This document shows, piece after piece, positions 42,887 to 50,872 of a stretch of DNA of 64,000 bases. Below the pieces are notes generated by a model. It was not told the DNA's origin. It made no database searches and was given only the letters and a program-made list of their open reading frames with translations. Each line of letters starts with the position of its first letter. Position 1 is the stretch's first letter. The translations under genes were made by a program, and so were the position numbers. Source of the stretch: Planctomycetota bacterium (GTDB taxonomy: Bacteria > Planctomycetota > B15-G4); contig JAJDEP010000003.1 in the NCBI GenBank assembly GCA_029259715.1, positions 427,370 to 491,369 of the forward strand, given 5' to 3'.

Positions 42887-43906
42887 TCAGCGGTAGCCGT
42901 ACGCCGACAACCCTTCGGCGGCCACACGCTTGACCACCCAGCGTTCGCGAGCGCTCAGCGGTTCCCGGAGCGGCCTCTGTGTTCCGCGGATGCGCAGAGC
43001 GAGCGCTGCCTGTTCGTCGAGCTTCAAGCCGAGCGCCGCCTCGAACGCGCGGAAGTCGAAGGCCCCCGACACCAGCTCCTCGTACTTGACGACGACATGT
43101 CCGAAGGACGCGGGCATGTCCCGCCAGCTCAACGCCAACCGGTTCCAGTGGCCGGCGAACTGCGCGGACGTGCGCACGTGGTCCCCCGGCCAGGAGCGAT
43201 GCAGGAGCAGGGGTTGCGCGAAGCTCTTCGACGAGCGCAGCGCGTCGCGCGGGTCACGCAGCAACACGATGAAGCGGGAGCGCGGGAACAGCCAGCGCAG
43301 GAACAAGGCGTCCGCCGCATCGAGGCGCGTCTCCTTGAGGCCCCAGGAGGTGTAGCCCTTGCGCGCGGCCGGGACGGCCAGCCACCGGCGGAATTGATCC
43401 CGGAGCGACTCGGCGAAGTCGGCGGCGGGCGGGTAGTGGTTGGCGAGCCACTGCGCCGCCGGGTCGTCCACGGGCGGATGACGGTCGGTGAAGAAGGCCA
43501 GGGGCCAGGCCGGCCGGGCGAAGCGGAACATCTCCGCCAGTCGGGAGATCATCCCGAAGCGGGCCATGGGCTCCCCCCACATCATCAGCCGACGGTCGGT
43601 GGCGAGGATGCGCTGCAGCAGCGTCGACCCCGTGCGCCAACCGACCGCGCAGAGGAAGACCGGCGCCTCGGAGGGTTCTGCGGAAGCGGCCCCGTTCTCC
43701 GGGCTCGGCGCGGCGGCTCCGAAGCGCTGCAGCTCCTCGAGGCCGCGGCGCACCTGCTCGAGCCGCCTCGCGTCGCGGGGGCCGGCCCAATCGGTGGCGA
43801 AGACGCAGCGCAGCGTCTCCCCCCACTCCCGCAGGCGTCGTCGGGCGATGGCACGCGCCCGCTGCCGCTCCGCTGCGGCCGTCTTCGTCGTCGCCTCGGC
43901 CGTCAT
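42887..43906 (-). CDS. Sulfotransferase family protein
   Basis: 339 residues from the ATG at 43906 (CGGAG 5 nt upstream); the frame is open further but without a better start. The PAPS 5'-phosphosulfate site is CAVGWRTGSTLLQRIL and the 3'-phosphate site is SRFIVLLRDPRDALRSSK. The C-terminal segment HVVVKYEELV is also typical. It should transfer sulfate from PAPS to a hydroxyl or amine on a carbohydrate, lipid or small molecule. It lies among ATP-grasp and esterase genes, so sulfation of their product is possible but unproven. Confidence 0.85.
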   Translation of the reverse strand: MTAEATTKTAAAERQRARAIARRRLREWGETLRCVFATDWAGPRDARRLEQVRRGLEELQRFGAAAPSPENGAASAEPSEAPVFLCAVGWRTGSTLLQRILATDRRLMMWGEPMARFGMISRLAEMFRFARPAWPLAFFTDRHPPVDDPAAQWLANHYPPAADFAESLRDQFRRWLAVPAARKGYTSWGLKETRLDAADALFLRWLFPRSRFIVLLRDPRDALRSSKSFAQPLLLHRSWPGDHVRTSAQFAGHWNRLALSWRDMPASFGHVVVKYEELVSGAFDFRAFEAALGLKLDEQAALALRIRGTQRPLREPLSARERWVVKRVAAEGLSAYGYR

Positions 43907-44018
43907 CGCGCTCCGAGCATAGCGTCCGCCCTGGAGTCCCGACCAGCGCATGCCACAATGGGCATTCGCCCCCCACCGGACGAGCCACCATGTCCCCCGA
44001 CACGATGACAACGACACG

Positions 44019-44597
44019 ATGATCCTGACCCGACTTCTCGGCGTGGTCCTGGCCGCCGGCCTGGTCAGCGCCTGCGCCGGTCACCACCGCCATGGGCACG
44101 CCCCGCATGACGACCCTCACGACCGCCGGCACGAACACGACGCGGAGGCCGGCCCGGTGAACGCCGTCGTGGACACGCTGCGGCGCCTGCACGAGGCCGC
44201 TGACCAGGCGGACGGCGACGCCTACTTCGCGCTCTTCACCGACGACGCGGTGTTCATGGGCACCGACGCCACCGAGCGCTGGACCCGGCCGCAGTTCGAG
44301 ATCTACGCCCGCGAGCGCTTCGACACCGGCACCGGCTGGACCTACGTGGCTCGCGAGCGACACGTCTTCGTCGCGGACGACGGGCGGACGGCCTGGTTCG
44401 ACGAGCGCCTCGACAACGCCAAGTACGGCGAGGCCCGCGGCACCGGCGTGCTGGTCCGCTGCGGCGACGCCTGGAAGATCGCCCACTACAACCTGACCTT
44501 CCCGATCCCCAACGCCCTCGCCGGGGACGTGGTCAGGATGATCGCCGAGCACCGGCAGGATCCGGGCGACGGCGCCCCGGACGGCGACTCCCGCTGA
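44019..44597 (+). CDS. NTF2-like (SnoaL-type) lipoprotein with His-rich N-terminus
   Basis: 192 residues. The signal VVLAAGLVSAC gives a lipidated Cys. Immediately after it is a strongly His/Asp-rich segment (HHRHGHAPHDDPHDRRHEHD), which could bind metal ions. Residues about 45-165 are an NTF2-like domain: VVDTLRRLHEAADQADGDAY, FALFTDDAVFMGTDATERWT, FDTGTGWTYVARERH, WKIAHYNLTFPI. It lies 10 nt upstream of the S51-like gene and so is probably in one operon with it and the esterase. Confidence 0.82.
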   Translation: MILTRLLGVVLAAGLVSACAGHHRHGHAPHDDPHDRRHEHDAEAGPVNAVVDTLRRLHEAADQADGDAYFALFTDDAVFMGTDATERWTRPQFEIYARERFDTGTGWTYVARERHVFVADDGRTAWFDERLDNAKYGEARGTGVLVRCGDAWKIAHYNLTFPIPNALAGDVVRMIAEHRQDPGDGAPDGDSR

Positions 44598-44607
44598 ATC
44601 CACGGAG

Positions 44608-45546
44608 ATGACCACCGTCACCCTCCTCGGACCCCAGCGACTGGCGCCGTGCCTCGACACGGTGCTGGCGGCGCGCGCCATCGAAGGCCCCCTCGCGCTC
44701 ATCACCGCCGGGTGGGAGGAGCTCGAGCAGGAGGACGGCGAGCTCACCGAGCACCTGGGCGTCGAGACCGTGAACCTGCGCCTGTTCGGCCGCACCGAGG
44801 AGGTCTTCGCGCTCGACGACGAGCTGTACCAGGCCTTGTTCGCGCGCCGGGAGCGGCTGCGGGGGCTGCAGCGGGTCTACCGCATGCGCCTGCGTCACGC
44901 CCTCGAGGCCGCGCGCGATCTGTTCAGCCGGGAGGGCGACGCCGAGCTGCTGGTGCCCGAGCGGGCCGACGCCCTGGCCGCCGTCACCGCCCTCGATGAG
45001 CACCACCTGGCCCGGGTCCAGGCAGTCCACGCCGAGTTCGAGGAACAGTGGAAGCCGGCCGAGCGCCCCGAGATGGCGCGGCACAGCCAAGAGGTGGCCG
45101 CCGCCCTGGGCGCGTGCGCCGGCGTCGCCATCGCCGGCGGCCACGTGGTCGTGCTGCTCAACCGACTGCGCCTGTTCAACCTGGCGACGCCCCTGCAGGG
45201 CCTGACGTTGCTGGCCTGGTCCGCCGGCGCCATGGCCCTCACCGAGAAGGTCATCGCCTTCCACGACAGCCCGCCCCAGGGCCCCGGCAACCCCGAGGTG
45301 CTCGAGGCGGGGCTCGGAATCGTGCCGGGCATCGTCGCGCTGCCGTCGGCCCGCCGACGCCTCAAGCTGCACGACCCGGTGCGCGTGGCCTTGCTCGCGC
45401 GTCGCTTCGCCCCCTCCGCCTGCATCGCCCTCGACGAGAGCGACCACGTGGGACTGCGCCTCGACGCCCCCGGGACGCTGCTGGCCGGCGGCGGGGCCCG
45501 GCGGCTGCAACCCACCGGCGAAGTCGAGCGGATGGTCGCCTCGTGA
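44608..45546 (+). CDS. Peptidase S51/cyanophycinase-like protein (class I amidotransferase-like fold)
   Basis: 312 residues, not confidently placed. The pair GVAIAGGHVVVLLNRLRLF (171-189) and LLAWSAGAMAL (201-211) matches the order GGN..L and nucleophile elbow GxSAGA of S51 peptidases and cyanophycinase; Ser205 would be the nucleophile and His219 in AFHDSPPQG a nearby catalytic candidate. The N-terminal 150 residues (LITAGWEELEQEDGELTEHL, then long helices) also follow the family plan. S51 enzymes cleave Asp-linked dipeptides or cyanophycin. Its stop overlaps the start of the Fes-like esterase (GTGA). The position near ATP-grasp ligases suggests turnover of an amide product. Confidence 0.65.
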   Translation: MTTVTLLGPQRLAPCLDTVLAARAIEGPLALITAGWEELEQEDGELTEHLGVETVNLRLFGRTEEVFALDDELYQALFARRERLRGLQRVYRMRLRHALEAARDLFSREGDAELLVPERADALAAVTALDEHHLARVQAVHAEFEEQWKPAERPEMARHSQEVAAALGACAGVAIAGGHVVVLLNRLRLFNLATPLQGLTLLAWSAGAMALTEKVIAFHDSPPQGPGNPEVLEAGLGIVPGIVALPSARRRLKLHDPVRVALLARRFAPSACIALDESDHVGLRLDAPGTLLAGGGARRLQPTGEVERMVAS

Positions 45547-46715
45547 CGCCCTTCCACCTCGCCATCCACGATCTGCTCGCCGCGGTCCGCGGCGCCGCCC
45601 CCGACGACCGCGGCGGCGTCATCGACACCTTCCTCGCGGACCACTCGGCGCCCATCAACGAGGGGCGCAACGTCACCTTCCTGTGGCGCGGTGAGGCCGA
45701 CCGGGTCCAGCTGCTGCACTGGATCTTCGGACTCGAATCAAGCCAGCCCTTCACGCGCATCGAGGGGTGCGACCTCTGGTACGCGGTGGTCGAGCTGCGC
45801 CGCAACTCCCGCGTGGAATACAAGCTGCTCATCGAGCGGGACGTCAACGGCGAGCTGCAACGCGAGCTGCACCACGACCCGTTCAACGACAACCGCGCCC
45901 ACGACCCTTTCGGCAGCAACTCGGTGGTGCACACCGAGGGCTACGAGGTGCCCGAGTGGTCGCAGCACGATGACGAGACCCGGCCGGGCGTCATCGAGGA
46001 TCGCAGCATCGTCAGCGCGGCCTTCGGCGAGGTGCGCCCGGTGCGCGTCTACCTGCCGGCGCGCTACCGCGAGACCCAGCGCTATCCCCTGCTGGTCGTG
46101 CACGACGGCAGCGACTACGTGCGCTTCAGCGCGTTGGCCACTGTGCTCGACAACCTCATCGAGCGGCTCGAGATCCCGCCCATGGTGGTGGCCCTCAGCG
46201 ACCCCGGCGACCGCCTGACCGAGTACGCCGACGACCCGCGTCACGCCACCCACATCGTCGAAGAGCTCGTGCCCGCCCTCGCCGCCCTCTACCCCCTCCA
46301 GGACCGGCCCGGCGCCCGCGGCCTGATGGGCGCCAGCTTCGGCGCGGTGGCCTCGCTCTCCACGGCCTGGCGCCATCCCGGATTCTTCGGGCGCCTGCTG
46401 CTGCAGTCGGGCAGCTTCGCCTTCACCGACATCGGTGACCACGACCGCGGCGCGGTCTTCGACCCGGTGGTGGCGTTCGTCAACGCCTTCCGTAGTGAAC
46501 CGGGCAAGCCGGCCAACCACGCCTTCCTCTCGTGCGGCGTGTACGAGCGGCTGATCTACGAGAACCGCTCCATCGTGCCGCTGCTCCAGGGCACGGGCAT
46601 GGACGTGCGCTTCGAGGAGGCCCGCGACGGCCACAACTGGGAGAACTGGCGCGACCGCCTGCGCATCGGCCTGTCGTGGTTGTTCCCCGGCCCGCTGTGG
46701 ATGGTCTACGAGTAG
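45543..46715 (+). CDS. Enterochelin-esterase-like alpha/beta hydrolase
   Basis: 390 residues, GTG start. Residues about 30-145 are an early-set beta domain as in Fes (VTFLWRGEADRVQLLHW, then YAVVELRRNSRVEYKLLI). Residues 165-390 are an esterase-D-type alpha/beta hydrolase with nucleophile Ser265 in LMGASFGAVASL and catalytic His364 in RDGHNWENWRDRL. No signal peptide is seen. Fes proteins cleave ester bonds of trilactone siderophores, and relatives act on other esters or glycolipids. No siderophore synthesis gene is in the window, so the substrate is probably different, perhaps the product of the nearby ligases. Confidence 0.85.
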   Translation: MTPFHLAIHDLLAAVRGAAPDDRGGVIDTFLADHSAPINEGRNVTFLWRGEADRVQLLHWIFGLESSQPFTRIEGCDLWYAVVELRRNSRVEYKLLIERDVNGELQRELHHDPFNDNRAHDPFGSNSVVHTEGYEVPEWSQHDDETRPGVIEDRSIVSAAFGEVRPVRVYLPARYRETQRYPLLVVHDGSDYVRFSALATVLDNLIERLEIPPMVVALSDPGDRLTEYADDPRHATHIVEELVPALAALYPLQDRPGARGLMGASFGAVASLSTAWRHPGFFGRLLLQSGSFAFTDIGDHDRGAVFDPVVAFVNAFRSEPGKPANHAFLSCGVYERLIYENRSIVPLLQGTGMDVRFEEARDGHNWENWRDRLRIGLSWLFPGPLWMVYE

Positions 46716-46771
46716 ACCGCGGCCGTCCACGACGGGGGTTCGCGCCGCCCGAGCCCGCGCCCGGCGGTCTC

Positions 46772-48565
46772 CTACGGCGGCGCCTCGCCGTAGAACACGT
46801 CGATGACCTGGGCGTTGGTCGACGAGAAGCCGTCCAACCCTGCGGGGTCGTCGATCCAGATCTGCACGAAGACATGGATGCCCTCGGGCACGCCGCTTGG
46901 CCAGGCCGTCTTGAGATGGATGGTGCCGTCTGCGTTGATCGGAAGCGGTATCGACACCGTTGGGCTCGGCACGAGGACGCCCGAGCTCAGCGGCAACTCG
47001 CCGGCGGACAGGCCCGCGAACAGCAGTGCTGAACCGCCGCGGAGCCCTTCGAACATGTCGAGGGACATCTCCACTCCCGGAAACAGCCGCCCCGACAGTT
47101 CCAGCCGAGGGATTCCGCGGGGCGCACCGCGTCCCCGGCCGAGGTCGTCGTAGTTGCTCGACGGGCGGTAGCCCATGTCGGGCTCGCTGCCGTCGGGGTC
47201 GAGCACTCCCGCGCCCGCGTCGATGCAGGGCGAGTCCTGCCCGAGCCCGTAGCCGAGATGAGCGGGCGCCACGAACAGCGGGTCGGCGTTGATGTTGTCC
47301 GGGCCGCCGAAGCCGCCCTTCACGTCCGAGTCCTCCACGAAGGGCAGGTTGGCCGTGCCGCTGAAGGGCACCTCTTCCCAGATCACGCTGCTGTGCACCT
47401 CGAATCGGCTCAGGCCGAGGCCGCACGAGCGCTCGCGGTCGATCGCCCCGCCGAAACCCGCGGTGTTGTCCGCGAGGGTCACGCGGTCGAGGTCGTGGAT
47501 GCCGCAGCCGAGCGCCAGGGCCGCGCCGGTGGTGCCCGCCGTGTTGCGCGCGAACAGCGACTTGCGCACGAAGACCCCGCCGCCGTCCATGAAGGCCGCC
47601 ACGGCCCCGCCCCGATCGCCGGCGCTGTTCCCCGTGAAGCGGCTGCGCTCGATGATGAAGTCGTGGGCCTGGAAGGGGAACCCGAAGAAGCGCACCGCCC
47701 CGCCCTGGACGGCCGCGTGGTTGTCCTCGAAGGTCGCCTCGGTCAGCACCAGTCCGAGACCGTCGAGGGCGATCGCGGAAAAAGCCCCACCGAAGCCCGC
47801 CGTGTTACCGACGAAGTCGAGCCGCCCCATCGACGCGATGGTGTCGAGCAAGAGAATCGCGCCCCCCTCACCGGCCGCCGTGTTCTCGAAGAAGGTGCAG
47901 CTGCCGATGCTGATGTTGTCTTCAGTGTGCACGAAGAGGGCGCCGCCACCGTCGACGTGCAAGCCAACCACGCCCAACCCGTCGCCGGGCCCGGCGTCAT
48001 CGAGACCCACCAGCCCCACCGCCTCGTTGTGATCGAACAGGCAAGAGCTGACGCTCGCCCCCACGGCGCCCGATGCCTTGCCGTCGTCGGGGTCTTCCAC
48101 GCGCATGCCGCCACCAGCATCGGCCTTGTTGCCCGTGATGCGACAGAGGAACACGGTGGCGAAGCCGCCGCCGGCGACGTGGATGCCGCCACCCATCTCC
48201 GTACCGCGGCTGTCTCCGCCCGTGATGGTGAAGCCGGAGATCTGAGCGGATCCGGTCACGGTCACGGTGGGCCCGGGGCCACCGCCCCCGTCGATGACGG
48301 TGACGCCCGCCCCCTCGGCGGAGGTCAAGCGGTTGTTGCCGATGGTGAGTTGTTCGTCGTAGACCCCCGGAGCCACCACGATCTCGCCGTTCTCCGCGTC
48401 GAGCGCCGCCTGGATCGTCGGGTAGTCGCCGGGCACGAAGGTCTGGCTGATGCCGTCCGCCTGGGCCCCGGCATCCGGCGCGAATCCGCAGAGCGCCCCG
48501 AGGACCAAGGCACCGCCGACGCCTCCGAGACCTCGATGGATTCCCTTCCGGCGCCCGTCGACCAT
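46772..48565 (-). CDS. Secreted right-handed beta-helix protein with Pmp-like repeats
   Basis: 597 residues with a signal peptide ending near APDAGA. TFVPGDYPTIQAALDAENGE starts a pectate-lyase-type parallel beta-helix (45-415). It carries repeated F..N and GGA(I/V) motifs as in polymorphic outer-membrane proteins: FFENTAAGEGGAI, FVGNTAGFGGAF, FEDNHAAVQGGAV, FTGNSAGDRGGAV. The C-terminal 100 residues form a separate beta domain ending VQIWIDDPAGLDGFSSTNAQ; I recall similar tails on many secreted planctomycete proteins. GGAG lies 7 nt before the ATG. Probably a surface adhesin or structural protein. Confidence 0.88.
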   Translation of the reverse strand: MVDGRRKGIHRGLGGVGGALVLGALCGFAPDAGAQADGISQTFVPGDYPTIQAALDAENGEIVVAPGVYDEQLTIGNNRLTSAEGAGVTVIDGGGGPGPTVTVTGSAQISGFTITGGDSRGTEMGGGIHVAGGGFATVFLCRITGNKADAGGGMRVEDPDDGKASGAVGASVSSCLFDHNEAVGLVGLDDAGPGDGLGVVGLHVDGGGALFVHTEDNISIGSCTFFENTAAGEGGAILLLDTIASMGRLDFVGNTAGFGGAFSAIALDGLGLVLTEATFEDNHAAVQGGAVRFFGFPFQAHDFIIERSRFTGNSAGDRGGAVAAFMDGGGVFVRKSLFARNTAGTTGAALALGCGIHDLDRVTLADNTAGFGGAIDRERSCGLGLSRFEVHSSVIWEEVPFSGTANLPFVEDSDVKGGFGGPDNINADPLFVAPAHLGYGLGQDSPCIDAGAGVLDPDGSEPDMGYRPSSNYDDLGRGRGAPRGIPRLELSGRLFPGVEMSLDMFEGLRGGSALLFAGLSAGELPLSSGVLVPSPTVSIPLPINADGTIHLKTAWPSGVPEGIHVFVQIWIDDPAGLDGFSSTNAQVIDVFYGEAPP

Positions 48566-48808
48566 GGCCCGCTCCTCTCGTGGTCCGGGGGGACGCGCCC
48601 CGGTGCCCGCCGGCGGCGTCCCCTCCCGATGCGATCAGATTACCACCCCTCTGCGAACCCGGGCGGCGCCCGGCCCCCTTCCGCAAACGGGCCACGATCG
48701 TCAGAATGGTCGCCCCTCGGGACGCCCACGGGCGCAACGTCCCGGCGGCCCGGCTCGCCTCCCCCTTCCCGTTCCGGCGACCGACCCAACCTCACTCGGA
48801 GTGGTCTC

Positions 48809-50062
48809 GTGTCTGCATCTGTGCGTCACATCGGCCTGTCCCTCGGCGCGGACCTGTGTTGGCCGTTGTGCTTCGAGGCCATCATCCGCGAGCTCGGCGG
48901 GCGCGTGCGCTTCGGCGGTGAGGACATCGACATCGAGGTCGAGCGCGTCACCATCGAGCCCTACGCGCTGAAGGCCAACCACCGCTACGACGTCGTCCTC
49001 GATCGCCTGACACACTGGTTCGGCACGAGCCGTGAGTGGATCAAGAAGGCCATCCTGATGGACGGCACCTACGTCCTGAACAACCCCTGGTCGCTGCAGT
49101 CGATGGAGAAGCAGACGACCTACGCCGCCATGACGCGCCTCGGCATGCCCGTGCCCGAGACCTGGATGGTGCCGCCCAAGGAGCACGAGCCCAGCGAGGA
49201 CCTCGCGCCCACCCTCAGCCGCTACGCCAAGATGTTCGACCTCGGCGTGGTGGGCAAGCAGCTCGGCTACCCCATGTACATGAAGCCCTACTCGGGCGGC
49301 GGCTGGAAGGGTGTCACCCGCATCGAGGACGAGGGGCAGCTGCGCGCGGCCTACGAGGCCAGCGGTACGACGCTCATGCATCTGCAGAAGGCGGTCGACC
49401 CCTTCACCAAATTCATCCGTTGCGTGGGCATCGGGCCGCAGCTCAACCCGGTCACCTACGCTCCGAGCGCGCCCCTGCACGATCGTTACACGGTTGGTCA
49501 GGCCGATCTGACCCCTGAGGAACGCTCGTCCGTCGAGGACGTGACCATCACGATCAACGCCTTCTTCGGCTGGGACTTCAACTCGTGCGAGTCGCTGCTC
49601 TCGGGCGAGACCTGGCACCCCATCGACTTCGCCAACGCCTGCCCCGACAGCCAGGTCACCTCCCTGCACTACCACTTCCCGTGGCTGGTGCTCAGCAAGG
49701 TGCGCTGGGCCCTGTTCTGCGCGGCGACGCGCCGGCGCATGCCCCCCAACCTCGACTGGCAGCCCTACTTCGACATCGCCGATCGCGACCCCGAGGAGCC
49801 GCTGCGCAGCAAGCTGGCCGCCTATGGCGACCTCTCGCGTCAGCGCCTCGACGCGACCGCATTCGACGACTTCTGCGGCGAGGCCCTGGGCGACCTCGAG
49901 GCCATCGCCGCGCGCTACTTCGAGAGCGACGAGGCGCTGCAGACCGTGCGCCAGAAGGTCATGTCGTTGTTCCCCGAGCACGAGGTCGACGAGTTCACCG
50001 ACCTCTTCTGGCAGCGTATCCAGTCGGCGATCTCCGACCGCGCCGCCGCCGCCACGAGCTGA
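48809..50062 (+). CDS. ATP-grasp-type ligase, divergent member (D)
   Basis: 417 residues, GTG start with GGAG 7 nt upstream. The N-terminal part (HIGLSLGADLCWPLCFEAII, then VERVTIEPYALKANHRYDVV) is unlike paralogues A-C. ATP-grasp features are GYPMYMKPYSGGGWKGVTRI (153-172) for nucleotide binding and HPIDFANACPDSQ (270-282) as a candidate metal site. The C-terminal 120 residues are helical and acidic. It is most like RimK/glutathione-synthase-type enzymes. An esterase gene follows after 19 nt. A carboxylate-amine ligase is the best guess. Confidence 0.75.
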   Translation: MSASVRHIGLSLGADLCWPLCFEAIIRELGGRVRFGGEDIDIEVERVTIEPYALKANHRYDVVLDRLTHWFGTSREWIKKAILMDGTYVLNNPWSLQSMEKQTTYAAMTRLGMPVPETWMVPPKEHEPSEDLAPTLSRYAKMFDLGVVGKQLGYPMYMKPYSGGGWKGVTRIEDEGQLRAAYEASGTTLMHLQKAVDPFTKFIRCVGIGPQLNPVTYAPSAPLHDRYTVGQADLTPEERSSVEDVTITINAFFGWDFNSCESLLSGETWHPIDFANACPDSQVTSLHYHFPWLVLSKVRWALFCAATRRRMPPNLDWQPYFDIADRDPEEPLRSKLAAYGDLSRQRLDATAFDDFCGEALGDLEAIAARYFESDEALQTVRQKVMSLFPEHEVDEFTDLFWQRIQSAISDRAAAATS

Positions 50063-50081
50063 CCCGAACCCCGAGAGCCGA

Positions 50082-50846
50082 ATGACCCTCATGACGAGCG
50101 ACGACTTCAAGGTCACCACGCGCTGGTGGAGCGAGCGCACCCGCATGGACATGAACATGTGCCGCTGGGGCCAGTTCGGCCAGCCCGTGCTGGTGTTCCC
50201 CACCGCCGGTGGCGACTGCGAGGAGATCGAGCGCTTCCTCATGATCAAGGTTCTCGGCCCACTGATAGAAGCCGGGCGCATCAAGGTCTACTCCATCGAC
50301 AGCGTGGCTGCGGCGGTGTGGGGTGACACGACCATGCCCTGGCCCCACAAGACGTGGCTGCAGAACCAGTTCGCGGGCTACGTGTGCCGCGAGGTCGAGC
50401 CCGCCATCCGCGCCGACTGCGACGGCTTCGACGAGGGCCTGATCGTGGCCGGCGCGTCCATCGGCGCGTTCAACGCCATGTCCTCCCTGTGCCGCTTCCC
50501 CGAGCTGTTCAAGGCGGCCGTGTGCATGAGCGGCACTTACGACGTCGAGCGCTTCGTGAAGGGCATGGACGGCCGCTCCGACGAGAACTTCTACTTCTCG
50601 TCCCCGCGCCACTTCATGCCCAACCTGAACGGCGGCCCGCAACTCGAGCAGCTGCAGCAGCGCAGGGTCATCATGGCTCACGGCGGCGGGCAGTGGGAGG
50701 ACCCCGACCAGGACTGGACCATGGCCGCCATCCTCGGGGCGAAGGGCGTGCCCAACCGCGTCGACCCCTGGGGCGCCGACTACGACCACGACTGGCCGAC
50801 CTGGCGCACCATGCTGCCCAAGTACCTCGACGAGCTCACCGCCTAG
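50082..50846 (+). CDS. Esterase of the esterase-D/antigen-85-like alpha/beta hydrolase group
   Basis: 254 residues without signal peptide. The nucleophile is Ser126 in LIVAGASIGAFNAMSS and the catalytic His is His236 in DYDHDWPTWR. RWGQFGQPVLVFPTAGGDCE gives the oxyanion-side start of the fold. It is in an apparent operon with ATP-grasp D (19-nt gap), the second ligase-esterase or hydrolase-esterase pairing in this region. Probably cleaves or transfers an acyl group on the ligase product; substrate unknown. Confidence 0.85.
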   Translation: MTLMTSDDFKVTTRWWSERTRMDMNMCRWGQFGQPVLVFPTAGGDCEEIERFLMIKVLGPLIEAGRIKVYSIDSVAAAVWGDTTMPWPHKTWLQNQFAGYVCREVEPAIRADCDGFDEGLIVAGASIGAFNAMSSLCRFPELFKAAVCMSGTYDVERFVKGMDGRSDENFYFSSPRHFMPNLNGGPQLEQLQQRRVIMAHGGGQWEDPDQDWTMAAILGAKGVPNRVDPWGADYDHDWPTWRTMLPKYLDELTA

Positions 50847-50872
50847 ACGCTCGTCTTCGCGACCGGGTGGGC

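Noticed and set aside
45543..46715. A siderophore system based on the Fes-like esterase
   Set aside because: No siderophore synthetase, TonB receptor or ABC importer is in the window, so the enterobactin-type role is not supported.
47258..48808. Plus-strand frame of over 900 codons opposite the beta-helix gene joined to ATP-grasp D
   Set aside because: Only the part from 48809 has ATP-grasp homology and a ribosome-binding site; the rest is antisense to a protein with a clear signal peptide and repeats.
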